Shown here piece after piece: positions 25,811-42,639 of a stretch of 64,000 nt of DNA. Source of the stretch: Diphasiastrum complanatum (taxonomy: Eukaryota; Streptophyta; Lycopodiopsida; Lycopodiales; Lycopodiaceae); NCBI GenBank assembly GCA_029204225.1, contig CM055106.1:37533923-37597922 (forward strand), in the 5' to 3' direction. Under the pieces are notes generated by a model. That model was not told the origin of the DNA and did no database searches. It saw nothing but the letters and a program-made list of their open reading frames with translations. Positions within the stretch are counted from its first letter, which is position 1, and each line of letters opens with the position of its first letter. The translations under genes and the position numbers were made by a program.

Positions 25811-26586
25811 GCTCCCCAGCAACGGTGCCAAAATTGTAGTGGGTTTCTTTCCTTGCCTAACCTGAATCCAAGATCTAGTCAATCTAGCAGCAAAGAGACA
25901 GAGTTAGTTGTCACGCGTAGGTTCGTTCCCATGAGAGCGATAATATAGTTCAGATTTCAACATGAATGGAGGATCTAACACTAACATCCATTAACACTAA
26001 GCATTAACACTACATCCATTAACCCTACTTCCATTAACCCTAAATCCACAACAATGATAGAAACTTACTCTCTTCTCTCTCCCTTTCTCTCTCACAAAAA
26101 GCATAAGAAATAGCAATCTCAATAATGAACAGATCCAACAATTAGCAAAATCCAAAGAAAGCATGAGAAATGGAGGAAAAGAGAGGAAAAGCAAGGACAT
26201 TCATCAATCAATTTCTAAAGAGAACCAATCTGCTATATTGAAATGAGGAACAACTCGAGTTGGTCTCTTTTTATAGTATAGAGGAGGACCCTGGCCTTTG
26301 AATCCTATTGGTCCAGTCTTGGCTATCTTTTTATTCAAATTTAAAAAAGTATGAGAACCATCAAAATTGGAGGGAAACCCAACTTTATTCACTAACTTGA
26401 CATTTAGGTCCTGCGACATTAAAAGTCCCGCAAAAAGGCCTAAAGTCCTTTTATTAACTTTTAACTAATCAATCAAATAACTATGTGATCATCGGGTTGG
26501 ACTTACACACACAGGGTGCCAAATCCCTCTCACTTATTAACTAGGGCTAGGGTTGTCTTGGGATCCGCAAACCCTCCAACAAAGCC

Positions 26587-28046
26587 ACAATAAGCACCTC
26601 AATGATGGAAATGGAGCCTATACCCCCCATCCCACTTCTTTTCCTTCTTAAAAAGGCCTTGCCAGGTGGCGGGCCTTATGGTCGCCACCTAGCAAGCACA
26701 TGGGCACCTAAAACAAGTGGCATCCCTATATGGGGTCCACCTACCCTCAACTCACATGGCCACCACCCTCTTTACGCCACCTCACCCAAGAGTCACTTGG
26801 GTCACGTCCCCACCCAACTTTTGAGTCACCGCCTTGACCTCATGGCCTTATGGCCTAAAGATACACCTAAATCTCCTCTAAGGCTTGTCCTTAGGCAAAG
26901 GAGAAAGTGCAGGTACAACTGTACGTTCATGAGGAAGAGGTAGAGGGAAAAACATCAAATTTCCTCCCCAAAAGAGAAAAGGATGAGGAATTTACCAATT
27001 TTTCTTGGTGTGTAGGTGGAAGATTACAAAGAGGAGGATTAAGCCCAAGAAAGAGGCTAAGTAAAACAAGAAAAAGAGTACACAGGTCTGTACTTGCAGC
27101 AGGTACAACCTGCAAGTACAACTGTGTACTTTTGTTTTATTTCTCCCCCCTTTCTTAAAAATTTGATAAAGGAATTCAAAGTTTACAAAAGCTTATATTT
27201 AAAAAAAAACTTTGAGACTAAGTTTTATAACTTAGTACAATAAAACTTTGTAAACTAGGATAACCTTTAGATTAAAAGTTAAACAATAATAGCTTTGAAA
27301 CAAAGTTTCAAAGTTTATTATGTACTTTACAAGTACAAACATCTTTTAATCATGTTCAAAGATTACCTTGACTAACAAGGCTTTAATCTTTTGCTTTACT
27401 TTGAGAAAACCAAAGCCTTATTAGCTTTGCTAATTTTCTCAACATGTTTAGGTGTAGTGTACTCCGAAGTACAAAAATCTTTTAGAAGCCAAGAATTAAA
27501 GCCCTTGTCAAAGCTTCTCCAAGAAATTGTTTGCTGGGAGTTCTGAGGGAGTTCTGTGGGAGTTCTGCAAGCAGGCACGAAGGAACTCCAGCATGCTGAC
27601 TTGAGGGAGTCCCGCAGAGTACAGCGGCTACATAAATTTCTGACACCAGTACGGAAAACCAGCAGGCAGGCACGCAGATCTGTGCGGACGCGCGAGTGCC
27701 CGAGGAAGTTTTGTTTTTTTTTTTTTGGCAAATTTTTTTGTAACAAAGAAAAACTTTGTATGCAAAAAAATTTCGACTTCCAAAGCTCAAAATAAGGCCA
27801 AAAACAAAATCGGTTTTTGAAGTTTTAAAACCATAAAACATTCAAAAGAAACCAACCACTACCACCGTAGCTAGCAAAGGTGGTTCGTTTTCAATCAAAA
27901 CGACCTCAGATTGAGACGAACCAAAAAGCAAAGTTGTTCAGATTGATTCAACAAAATCAACTAAGCCTTCAAAAACATCAGCTAAAAGCTCAAACCAACC
28001 AATAACATAAGTTAGAGCGATTGCACCTTATTCACAATGATCGGTG
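26587..28046. other. 5' interior of the outer gypsy element, no recognised gene
   Basis: This is the part of the outer element between its primer-binding site and the inner insertion. Overlapping short frames exist but none shows a gag motif. A small palindrome, TGTACTTGCA/TGCAAGTACA, lies at 27089-27098 and 27111-27120. Confidence 0.4.
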
Positions 28047-28984
28047 GCTCTGATACCAACTGTTAGAATCCCCATCGTCATGCCGGTCATTGCTAAAGTA
28101 CAAACAAGTGACGAATGCTACGTTACACCCAACCATAGAGGTACTGCCACCTCACCCCCATGCACTGGAGCTACAGACCACCATCAAGCAAGCTCGGATC
28201 TCAAGTAAGCCATGGTGTCCCATACCACCATGTCTTACCCTCGACCCTCACCTACCTACATCCTGAGGCCTAGATACTAGTCCTGATCTGACCACCAGTG
28301 GAAGAGCTCTTCATTCTCCAGGAGAGAATGAATGCCCAGCTCATGGAGATCCACCTCTGTATACATAGTCCGGGTGGGTCATCTCCCTCCATAGGAGTCA
28401 CGCATGACTAACGACACGTGGCAGTTGTGCACACTGACGCGGGTCCATAACAACGAGTCACCGTGTGCCAATGAAACATTGATGCTTGGCACCCAAAAGA
28501 CCTATAGCTCTAGATCAACGTTATGTCCCATAACTGAGACCGTCACCCCAAGTATCATGTTGTGTACCCTTATGGGTACGTAACACTAAGCCATATCCAG
28601 CATGTGTGAGACAGCTCACAGTGCTTATTCATATCCACTTTGGCTAAGATTCCACTAATTTGCCACATCATCATTGGTGACTAGTGTTGATCTTCTATAT
28701 TCCAACAATCTAGGAGATAACTCCTACAATTTAGGAAATTTGACATTTGACCCAAATACAATATGGACCTAAAGTTTATGCTTAACATTTCACACGTGTG
28801 GACAGGTCGTCACATGTGTGGATCCACATAGATATCAAACTAATTACATTCACAAGGTGAAAATTGTAAAATCTAACATGAATCATTGGAAGTGCAACAG
28901 AGTCTAGCAAATCAGGTGCAACAAGTGACCACGAGCCTAGTACTTCAAGTTTCGGCTATTATCAAACTTAGGCTCGCGAGAAAA

Positions 28985-30580
28985 AATTCCTTGAGAAGGA
29001 TGAATGTACATACTGCTTTGAGGATCATCTAAGTACAAGATGTCCAATCAAGAATCCGTGCTTCTTACAAAGACAAAATGCAGAGCAGCAAGTTCAACAG
29101 CAAGATCTGGCAGTTCAAAAGTCACAAATAAAATAAAGCTGACAAGAAGTTCACCAAGTGGATGATGTCAAAGTGATCCATCTGAATCATGAGTTTCCCC
29201 AATGAAAAGTGGCCAACTAGAAGTCATGGTCATATCATCTTGCATGTTATCGAACTCACAAGAAGACCATAATAGCCTACCGATTTATTTTGTGAAAGAT
29301 TCTAATGGACGTCCATTACATGTGTATGTTTATCAACTCCAAGGAGATGATATACAGCACACGGTACGATGCTTTGGATGTGGAGGAAGAGTCGAATGTC
29401 CACATTGAGGTGATCCATCAACATTTGAACCTATGTGTGGACAATGCGAAGTTAACCATCCATGCTTAGATTGTCCAGTGCGGAGCTCACAAATAACCTG
29501 GAGGCATTTGGCATATGTAGATCGACATGATACGTGTTGTCCAATCCACACACAGACTTAATATGCTATAAGTGAAAAATCTTATTGCCACCTGGGCATG
29601 AAACAAGTGAGGAAAAAATCAATTTGACAAAAGTTCCAAAGTACGCAGATGCACCCACAGGCAAACCGACAATTAGAACATCATAGAAGACAGAGCTGGT
29701 AGAATCTATCAATTCAATGGTAGCTGAGGAAGTCAAGAAATTGACAATCGATGAAGTCCAGAGGATTTTACCAAGTCTCTTGGCACAATCATTGTGCGGA
29801 AATTTCTTGTTGATGAATTACAAAGGGAGCCTGTGTCAACAGAGCAACTTGAAGGCAAATCAATACAAAGTCCAAGGAAAATGTGGCCATGCAGCTTTCG
29901 ATTGGGAAGTGCAATACCAAGGGGCTAAGGTTAATGATTGTCTTTCAATGAGCAAGATTCAACCAGAGTCTAATTGTTCCACAATGCAATAGACCACTAA
30001 CACAGTGCCAAATTCGGGTATATCCATTCTTAAAAGGCCAAATCCAGAGACTTCAAAAAGGCCAACTGCACAACAAGAACCAGCACCTACAATGTCTACA
30101 TCTTGTTCTCAAATGGTAAGATTGACTATCAAGGAAAGTCTTCAGGTTAAAGAATATCGCGAATACCTAGATAGACTCGGTAGTCAAGCGAGCACGTCCT
30201 ATCTACATTACAAATTGAGAGAGACCATGACAATACCTCCTAGAGAAGTGGCGCCGATCTATCAAGATCAATATCAACCAGCCTTATCATGGGATCCTCT
30301 GATGGATGGTGTCGACTACCCATTTGTCAATGAACAAGGTTATCGGGAATATCCACCAGACTCATATGGTTATTATTGAAAATCTGCAAGTCCATGTTCT
30401 TGTTGATCGTCATCAAATAAAGCCTCGGATTTTACGTGTAAAGTTCTTAAGTTGGGAAACACAAGTTGACCTCAAGAAACACAAAGTGATTTTGATGGTC
30501 AATATAGTGACCATGATGAAACTTCAAAGATTGGCCATGAAGTCCTTGCCATCAGTGTCCCCTCCAGTAGATCACTAGCA
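28985..30580 (+). pseudogene. Decayed Cys-rich, gag-like sequence
   Basis: Near 28999 a frame reads ECTYCFEDHLSTRCPIKN, a CxxC-x3-H-x4-C zinc-knuckle-like motif. Near 29370 another reads VRCFGCGGRVECPH, followed after a stop by CGQCEVNHPCLDC. Frames of 91 and 124 codons follow (29717-29992, 30005-30379); the latter contains EYREYLDRLG and a Pro/Tyr-rich end. The pattern suggests a retroelement gag or nucleocapsid remnant, but I recognise no family. Stops separate every piece. Confidence 0.3.
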
Positions 30581-31660
30581 ACACCCATCATAGTGTTGCC
30601 CTCCAATCACACCCAACCATGCGATCTCCATCAGCTCTCCAACCTAGAGCTGCTGGCTCTCAAAGCTTCACGCTTTGCCCATTTGCATTTGCAGCTTTCT
30701 GATTCCATTTTGAATCGCCCCTATAAGTCATGTCTCATCCAATGACTCAAGTCCAATCTAAAATAGTCGCCCTCTGATGATCATTTCATGTTATCCTGTA
30801 GTGCTATTCCTATCAAGTATCCCATGTCATTCACGATCTTGAAGATCTGAGCATCTACCCTATTCTTCATCTTCCATGTGTCCCACACACAACTTGTCCA
30901 ATGCAAGTCCGCTATCCAGCCCAATGGCTTCCAACTGGCACCACCACCTATGACCGCCAAAATGTGTGTACCTCCAAGCTATCCCATCCGAACGAGAAAT
31001 ATCACTTGACTCGACAATGCCACTGCCGATCATACATGTGAGAGTGTCGTTCCTCCAAGACGCCACGTGACATTGGTTGGTTCGAACCCCAAGAGTTGAA
31101 TCTGATCACGAGAATTTTCCACCCGTAACCGGCATACCATGTCTACCTCTCACCTGTGATTTCTTGCCCTCTCAAAATTGTCGCCAATGATGAGTAGTCA
31201 CACCACCAAACTGCACTTCCATCGTCAAAACTAGCTTTCTCCACACAAATCTGCTAGCATTTGCCCCCCATACGGCATTTACCGCTTCCAAACACCCTGT
31301 TACCAAGTCAAAAGTAAGCAATAATGATTTATAAGTGATTATGCCTCATTGTATCGCCTTGTAGCTGATTTCACAAGCCAAAAATAGCCTCAAATTTGGC
31401 CCCCAAATGGCAAATGTAGCCCATGACTAGGTCACCCACACTCCGCTCGATAGAATGGTGATGAAAAGTCCTTGAAACCCCTTTCTCCCTGCTCTGTGAC
31501 ATCGCTCTATCCACTAGCTCTAAGTAGCCAGTTTCAAGCATCATTTGGCCCAAGGATGGCCAAAATAGGTGCCCTCTAGCCAAAGATAGGTCCATTTCCA
31601 AAATGCCTTGCAAAAAATGAACTGAAACTTCAAAAAGAAGATTTTTAATGCAGAACTATG
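30581..31660. other. Spacer with no recognised gene
   Basis: Only short frames are present on both strands. No repeat boundary, RNA gene or conserved motif could be supported. Confidence 0.4.
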
Positions 31661-31668
31661 AACTTAAT

Positions 31669-32470
31669 GTTGGATTATTCTCTTTCTTACTAATCGACTA
31701 ATCGGTTTTAATCTTCATCCATTGTTTATCCAGTTCTGCATATTTTCCCGTGTTTTTACACAGTTTGCAGATTTACAAGTGTTTTACACAGTTTGCAGAA
31801 ATACACGGAGTTTGACAGCACTGTCGCCTTTTTCGCTCGTCCCCATTTGCGAGTAAATATGCAGAGTCGCATTTTTCGCTTTTTTCCAAAGTGTCTCAAA
31901 TGTTAAAGAAATGACTCTAGCAAAGTGTGGGGCAACCCTAAATGAGATTTAAGGACACTGTCGGGTTTTTCGCAAAATGCTGACACTGTCGCTTTTTGTG
32001 ACACTGCCTATGGCTGTTTTAGTTCATTTCTACGAAGTGACATTTTGGTTCATTTATGCAGACAGACTATTTACGACCAATTTCCACTGCTTATCAGCAA
32101 TCAATTTTTGAGAACGAACTAATTGGATAGATGTCAGCGGACGCTAGCCAACTGGCAATCGCATTTGACGACCTAATGGCTTAGTATATATATAGCTATT
32201 CATATTCATACAGTTTCAAGTTGAAGAAGTTAAGAAGTTCAAAAGATCAGCAAGCATTTGAATAGTTAGCTCTCTCTCTCAAGACTGTGAGCTTGAACAC
32301 TCCTGAGCATTCTAGCTCACTTTTAGAGTTGTTTTAGAGATTGCTATTGCGCTACTGCTTATCAGCATTGTGCTTAATTCAAACTTTCATTTTAGCTTCT
32401 CAGAGATAGCATAGAGTACGCGACTTCGATTCGCAACTTATTGTACTCTACAAAGAAAATTTTTCACATT
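31669..32470 (+). mobile_element. Probable 5' LTR and leader of a copia element
   Basis: A TGTTGGATTATTC start, a TATA-like run at about 32185 (TAGTATATATATAGC) and a gag ATG at 32475 suggest a copia 5' LTR and short leader. No second LTR copy exists in the window, so the ends are inferred. Confidence 0.4.
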
Positions 32471-32474
32471 CAAG

Positions 32475-33868
32475 ATGTCTAATGGTGATTCTCTTCAGAG
32501 TCACATTAACCAGTTTAAGAATCTCTTGCAATAGATGGTCATTGTCGGATCAGTTATAAACGATCAAGACGCAATTATGGCATTGCTTTCAAGCTTGCCC
32601 TCTACATATGAGAACTGGGTGATGATCAAATCGACACACTCATATTTAACTCTCACCAGAGTTATCATTAGAAAGAGTCTGGACACTTTGTCTACTTCCT
32701 CCTCTCAGGCTCTATATGTCAACAAAGGCTCTAAGCGACAGAAGCAAAAAAGCTCCAAGAAGGCCGCAACGAATCAGAAGCTGACTCAAAGTCAAGCACT
32801 TAGATCCACAATTGAAGAAGAAGATGTTTTGTAGGTATTGCAAGCGCAATAACCATGAGATCAAGGATTGCCGAATTCTCCAAGCGAAGAACACAGCCAA
32901 GCAACCTGATCAACAAGCAAATACAGTTTCATCATCTCCCCAGGTTGAAGTGGACGAAGGCACATTCATGGTCAAAGATCAAAGCGCATTTTTGGATGAT
33001 TCATGGTTTCTTGATTCTGGAGCAACTCAACACATGACCAATCAACGTGAGATTTTCAACTCCTACATGCCTTACAGTACAAAGAAATTTGTTCATCTTG
33101 GTGACAATAGTACTCACACTATTTAAGGTGAAGGTACTGTAAGATTGTGATTCCATCATAATCAATTCAAACTACTATCAAAGGTCTTATATGTTCCTAA
33201 ACTCTCTACAAATCTGTTATCAGTAAGTAGAATTACAGATTTAGGTCATAAGATAGAATTTGAATCTGATCAATGCAATATTATTGATAGGAGTAATCAG
33301 ATCCTTGCACTCGGCAAGAGACAAAGCTACTTATATAGATTGGCACATTGTTATTCTGAGTCTAGTCAAGACTTGAAGACTTCTGTTCTTGTCAATAAAG
33401 CATTACTATGGCATCATCGCTTAGGACACTTGAATTATGCATCTATTTTGAACATGTCCAAACAATCCATGGTTCTTGATCTCGACTATCCTTCTGGTAA
33501 GGTTGATCTCCTTGTCTGTCATAGCTGCATCTTTGGAAAGTAGGCTAGGATTCCTTTTAGATCAAACCATAGGCATGCAACAAAAGGTCTATTAGATGTT
33601 GTTCATACAGATATATGTGGACCTATGCAAACTCCTTCATTGCTAGATGCAAAGTATTTTATTACTTTTATTGACGAATTCTCCAGAAGAATAGCTGTTT
33701 ATTTCATTAGATAGAAATCAGAGGCTTTCATCAAATTCAGACAATTCAAAGAGCATGTTGAAAATCAAACTGGCAAACAAATCAAAGCACTGAGGTCAAA
33801 TAACAGGGGAGAATACAGCTCCACCGAATTCAAGGAGTATTGCCTTAACAACGGCATTGAGCGACAAA
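32475..33868 (+). pseudogene. Ty1/copia gag-protease-integrase, decayed
   Basis: Gag is shortened near its start: an ATG at 32475 runs 19 codons to a stop, then resumes with DQDAIMALLSSLPSTYENWV. A zinc knuckle (CRYCKRNNHEIKDC) near 32827 and the protease site DSWFLDSGATQHM near 33000 follow. Then come the pre-integrase HHRLGHLNYASIL and an integrase core with HTDICGPM and LRSNNRGEYSSTEF. There are stops at about 33124, 33541 and 33712. At 33868 the integrase is replaced by the start of a second copia gag. Confidence 0.8.
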
Positions 33869-33869
33869 C

Positions 33870-34719
33870 ATGGGGGAGTCCATTTTGAGTGAAAGTAGCA
33901 AATTGGACGGGATTTCCAACTATGCAGTGTGGAAATTCAAAATGAAAAACATATTGATGGAGAAAGACATGTGGAAAGTCGTCACAGGTGATGAGAGAAG
34001 GCCGCCAAATGAAGCAGATATCAAAGTGTTCGACAAAAAGATGAGGAAAGCTTTGACCTTCATTAACTTGTCAGTGAAGGATCACATCATTACCCACATT
34101 TGTGATGATGTTACACCTAGACAGGCATGGGATGTGCTAAAGGAGCAGTTCGAGACGTCAAATCCGTCATGAGCTGAAGTCAAAGTTGAATAGTGCCCGC
34201 ATGGAACAAGGAGAGCACATTCAGACGTACATGACCAGAATTAAGACAATGAGAGATGAACTGCATTCTATTGGTGAGCGCATACGTGATGTGGAGCTGG
34301 TGCACAATGCATTGTGTGGCATTGCAGAACCCTATTAGATGTTTGTGAGTGGAATAGCATCAAGAGAAAGATTGCCGACCTTTGACGAGCTCACAGGAAT
34401 CTTGATGCAGGAAGAGCAACGACGAGAAATGGTGAAAGCTAGACGTCAAAATACAAACGATCAGGCACTTGCGACACACCAAAAACAAGGCAAGGGCAAG
34501 GGCAAGAAGAAGTCTAAGCAGCAATTTGCCAAGTCTCAGGAGGATGAGGGATCTTCCAGTAAAACTAAGAAGAAAGGCAAGTGCTTCCATTGTGGTAAAA
34601 AGGGCCATTGGAAGAGTGAATGTCGCAAATTCTTGGCGGAACAAGGCAAGGGAAAACCAAAACAAGTAAGTAACCTTGTACAATGTAATTTCATTTTGAG
34701 AAATACAGTTACTATGTGA
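33870..34719 (+). pseudogene. Gag of a second Ty1/copia element
   Basis: The ATG at 33870 starts a copia gag with KLDGISNYAVWKFKMKNIL, HIITHICDDVTPRQAWDVLK and a CCHC zinc knuckle CFHCGKKGHWKSEC near 34580. A stop near 34170 and another near 34338 interrupt it. No protease or polymerase follows, so only the gag end of this element is present. Confidence 0.8.
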
Positions 34720-34849
34720 GCTTGTTGTGGAGAGTGTTTTCTGCCTGTGTTATTGTGTAGCATGATCTGTGTTCCTGTGCAAAGAAAATTCTAAGTGATG
34801 AAACACAAGAAAGCCTCAAGTTTCATTAGTTTTGCATGGGTTGACAGGA

Positions 34850-36082
34850 TCCAAGCAACAGACATTCGGAAGTCTTCTTCCTCAATATCTTCCTTAATTG
34901 GATGGGCTATCCAATTCCAGATGCATCTTTATTTGTCCTTGCATCCGGTATTATAGCCTTATGCATTGTTCCTTGATGTAGAATAATGGTATCCATTTCT
35001 GACTTCAAAGCATTTATTAGAGTAATGATTTCATCCAAGTTATCTGATTGAGCATTGGAGTCTCCTCTTGCCAAATCATTTTGAGCAATATTGGTAGCAT
35101 TATCTCGTTGAAGATGGATAGCCATAGATCCATTGATTGCCTCTATGAGTGAAGCGATGGATATAGTTCCTTTTAAGCCAAAATAGTAATGCTCCAATTC
35201 AATTGATTCATTGTCCATATTTGGCCACATTTTAGTCTTTTTTAACTCATCATTCTGTTCAAAGAGAACATCATTATTTGGAATATGAACAACTCATATT
35301 CATTTTGTAAGTAGTCACTCTCGATCCCCAAAAATAAATTTGTTATATACACAAGGATAGTCAGTCATAGCATTAAGCTCAAAAACTCTTGGATCAGTAA
35401 TCTCAAAGGATTGGTCATGAGCCACTCGTTGTTGATGTTGAGACTAGTTTGGATGATTGAGAGACACATGTTGTGATTCCTTGATCCCTTTCAATCCTTC
35501 ATCAGTTGAAGAATTTTTCTCTAAAATACTTTTGTTCAAATCAACACTTTTGTGAGCTTGGAATTGGCATATTGAAAGTTCTGGGGAGTTTTGTTGATGG
35601 AGAGTTGAACACACTGGTGTTGGAATTTCTTCTTGCTAACTCTCCAGTTTGATCCGTAGTTGCATCTTTTGCTGTCTTATCCTTATATCTTGAATTAACG
35701 CCTTTTGCATTACATCTGCCAAAGTTTGATTTACTTGAAGTACTTTATCCAAATGTTGATGGATGTGATCTTGAAGACCACGTAGATAGTGTTGGATGGA
35801 TAACTCTTCATCAAGACACCTCTATTTAGATGCTACCAAATGGAATCTCAATGCCTTCACTGAACCTGTTTGTTCTAGCATATACCAATCTATAAATATT
35901 TTTGCACAAAACTCTTTGAAATTGTCCCATGACTTCAGTTCATACTCTGGATGACGTAATACTCCTTGCCACCAATCATAGGATTTTCCTCGAAAGTAAG
36001 ATATTGTCATTGTAATTTTTCCCTTTTTCAAAAATTGAATGTAGTTGAAGGTTTTCATCCATGATAGATAACCAGTCGTCAA
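34850..36082 (-). pseudogene. Retrotransposon gag domain and downstream region (gypsy-like)
   Basis: On the minus strand, SYFRGKSYDWWQGVLRHP, ELKSWDNFKEFCAKIF and LRFHLVASK (36082-35822) match the retrotransposon gag domain, and the similarity continues past a stop (YLRGLQDHIHQHLDKVL). Positions 35230-34907 form another 107-codon frame, probably the gag C-terminal region. No polymerase is seen to the left, where the copia gag begins. Confidence 0.55.
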
Positions 36083-36146
36083 TGTGTAAAGAACTCATTT
36101 CTCCATCACAGGTTGGTATGTTCTCAAAAGGAACATCATCAAGATT

Positions 36147-36884
36147 TCATTGAATATTGATTTGTTGACATTGAGTTGTCTCTGACAAACTGCTCACACC
36201 ATTGTAACAAGAACTAGGGATGATCACTATGCTCTCATAACTAGTATTGCATCTTGTTTGTAACCCAGTAATTCCAACAATTGGTTTAAAAACCATAACA
36301 GAAGCATCTTCTATTTGCATGGATGTATCGTTGAATGCCATTGTACAAAGAAAAGATTGGTCTTCTTCAACTTCGTATTGCTCGGAACCAGCTTCGTTAT
36401 CTTCATCGTAGTCTCCATCCTCACCGATGTAGTGATTGGGATGCAATTCTGTCTCTTGACAATGTAATCTTTTGTTGTACATGTTGTAAACTGTTGGATC
36501 TTCTTCATCATACTCATAACTTTCAGGGACATCATTTGGTTGACTTGTAGGTCCATATTGGTCCTCATGTTGCCATTCAAAGTGATTATGACCCTCATAA
36601 TCAACAATGTTATACTCGGTTTCATATTGGCCACCATTATATTCGTCTGCATCACCAAGCTGATATTCATGATCATCTAGTCGACAATCATGATCCCCAT
36701 TGGAATATTGCTCATGCTCGTCCATTTCATTACATTGCTGATCATCCTGTTGACAATCACCACCATTCCTCCTCATCTTGTTGACAATCATCACCACCAT
36801 CATCCTACCAGTCACTTTGGTTATCGTACTCATAATCATTGCCATTCCATTGATCTTCATAATCAGACATATATTCATTATCAA
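36147..36884 (-). CDS. Long acidic open frame upstream of the gag domain, 245 codons
   Basis: An uninterrupted frame of 245 codons lies upstream of the gag domain in the same orientation. Its middle is very rich in Asp, Glu, Asn, Tyr, His and Gln, with repeated DEY/DYE phrases. A Met/Ile-rich start suggests the real start is internal or that the early part is out of frame. It is probably the N-terminal part of the same retroelement polyprotein, separated from the gag domain by a frameshift. No conserved family is recognised. Confidence 0.35.
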   Translation of the reverse strand: MIMNICLIMKINGMAMIMSTITKVTGRMMVVMIVNKMRRNGGDCQQDDQQCNEMDEHEQYSNGDHDCRLDDHEYQLGDADEYNGGQYETEYNIVDYEGHNHFEWQHEDQYGPTSQPNDVPESYEYDEEDPTVYNMYNKRLHCQETELHPNHYIGEDGDYDEDNEAGSEQYEVEEDQSFLCTMAFNDTSMQIEDASVMVFKPIVGITGLQTRCNTSYESIVIIPSSCYNGVSSLSETTQCQQINIQ

Positions 36885-37123
36885 TGTCCATATGGTATAG
36901 TGACAAGCAATATGTTGGCTATGGGTCCACGAAACTGAATGAAGTGAAAAGAATTTGGAACAATTATAAATGTCACTAGTAAAATCACAAATTTGCTAAT
37001 AACAAATTTGTTCTTCTCCATCGTCCCAAAATTCTGAGTCCTCGAAGAAATGTAACCTGCAAGATTTAGGGAACAACAATAGCTTTTTGGTAGAATGTCA
37101 ACTTTCTTTCACCGATCGATCTT

Positions 37124-37580
37124 AGCTTTTATACCACTGCTATCATGTCAAGCTCAACTTAATGATCATTTTTGCTTTTTACTGTGTCAAAATATGAAGT
37201 CAAACGGAGAAGATATGAAAGTTCGAAGAAATGGACTAAAAAATGTAACAACTAAGGCAAAATGAGGCGAAATTAGTATATATCTATATATATATTTAAA
37301 CTTATGCACACTTTTGCGCATGTGTATGGGTGTACCCATGCATCCTCCTCCCCTCACCCATACATGAGCTTTTTTGAACTGAAAATCTAAAAAAAACAGG
37401 ATGCATGTATGGGGAGGAGAATGCATGGCCCTCCTCCCCATGCATGCATCTAAAGGGCCCACAGCCCACTCCAAATTCAAAATTCAAATTACCCTCCTTC
37501 CTCCATCCATGCTCCTCCTTAGTCCATGTATCATAGTGGGTCTCTCTGGATCGCGAGTCGCGACGAATGGGTGTGATCAG
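37124..37580 (-). mobile_element. Candidate primer-binding site and LTR start, minus strand
   Basis: The minus strand reads TGGTATAAAAGCT at 37136-37124, a diverged version of the Met-tRNA primer-binding site. TGCTATCATGTC starts next to it (37138) and would be the LTR end. It lies upstream of the gag frames in the right orientation. The LTR's far end is obscured by the CT arrays. Confidence 0.35.
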
Positions 37581-37583
37581 GAT

Positions 37584-37715
<132 letters not shown>

Positions 37716-37791
37716 GATCGTAAGGAAGGGGTGTGGATCGCGACTATTGCGAGGAATGGGTGTGGATCGCGACTGTGGTAGCAAGTAGACG

Positions 37792-42639
<4,848 letters not shown>

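Larger units (their letters stand above)
21461..26581 (-). mobile_element. Inner Ty3/gypsy element, non-autonomous, with exact target duplication
   Basis: Two LTRs at 21461-22219 (759 bp) and 25835-26581 (747 bp) both start TGTAGTGGGTTTC and end CCCTCCAACA. The 5-bp target duplication AAGCC is exact (21456-21460 and 26582-26586). Next to the right LTR, minus strand TGGCACCGTTGCTGGGGAGC (25830-25811) resembles the tRNA-Asp primer-binding site used by many plant gypsy elements. The interior of 3.6 kb keeps gag and protease but only the start of reverse transcriptase, so it depends on other elements. Confidence 0.9.
19806..28707 (-). mobile_element. Outer Ty3/gypsy element, rearranged, with a nested insertion
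   Basis: On the minus strand the 5' LTR is 28707-28061 (647 bp; TGTTAGAATC at one end, TTCCAACA at the other). The primer-binding site GCTCTGATACCA is at 28047-28058. The left LTR copy at 19806-19953 matches only the first 148 bp and then joins polymerase sequence. The flanks CTAAG and ATCTA do not match, consistent with loss of the 3' end. The interior is split by the inner gypsy element at 21461-26581. Gag begins at 21366 but the protease and most of the reverse transcriptase are missing. Confidence 0.7.

Noticed and set aside
27089-27120. Small palindrome TGTACTTGCA...TGCAAGTACA as a terminator or binding site
   Set aside because: It has 10-bp arms in decayed retroelement DNA and no adjacent gene, so chance or element debris is likelier.
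19801-28712. Target duplication for the outer gypsy element
   Set aside because: CTAAG and ATCTA differ, and the left LTR is truncated, so no original flank can be claimed.
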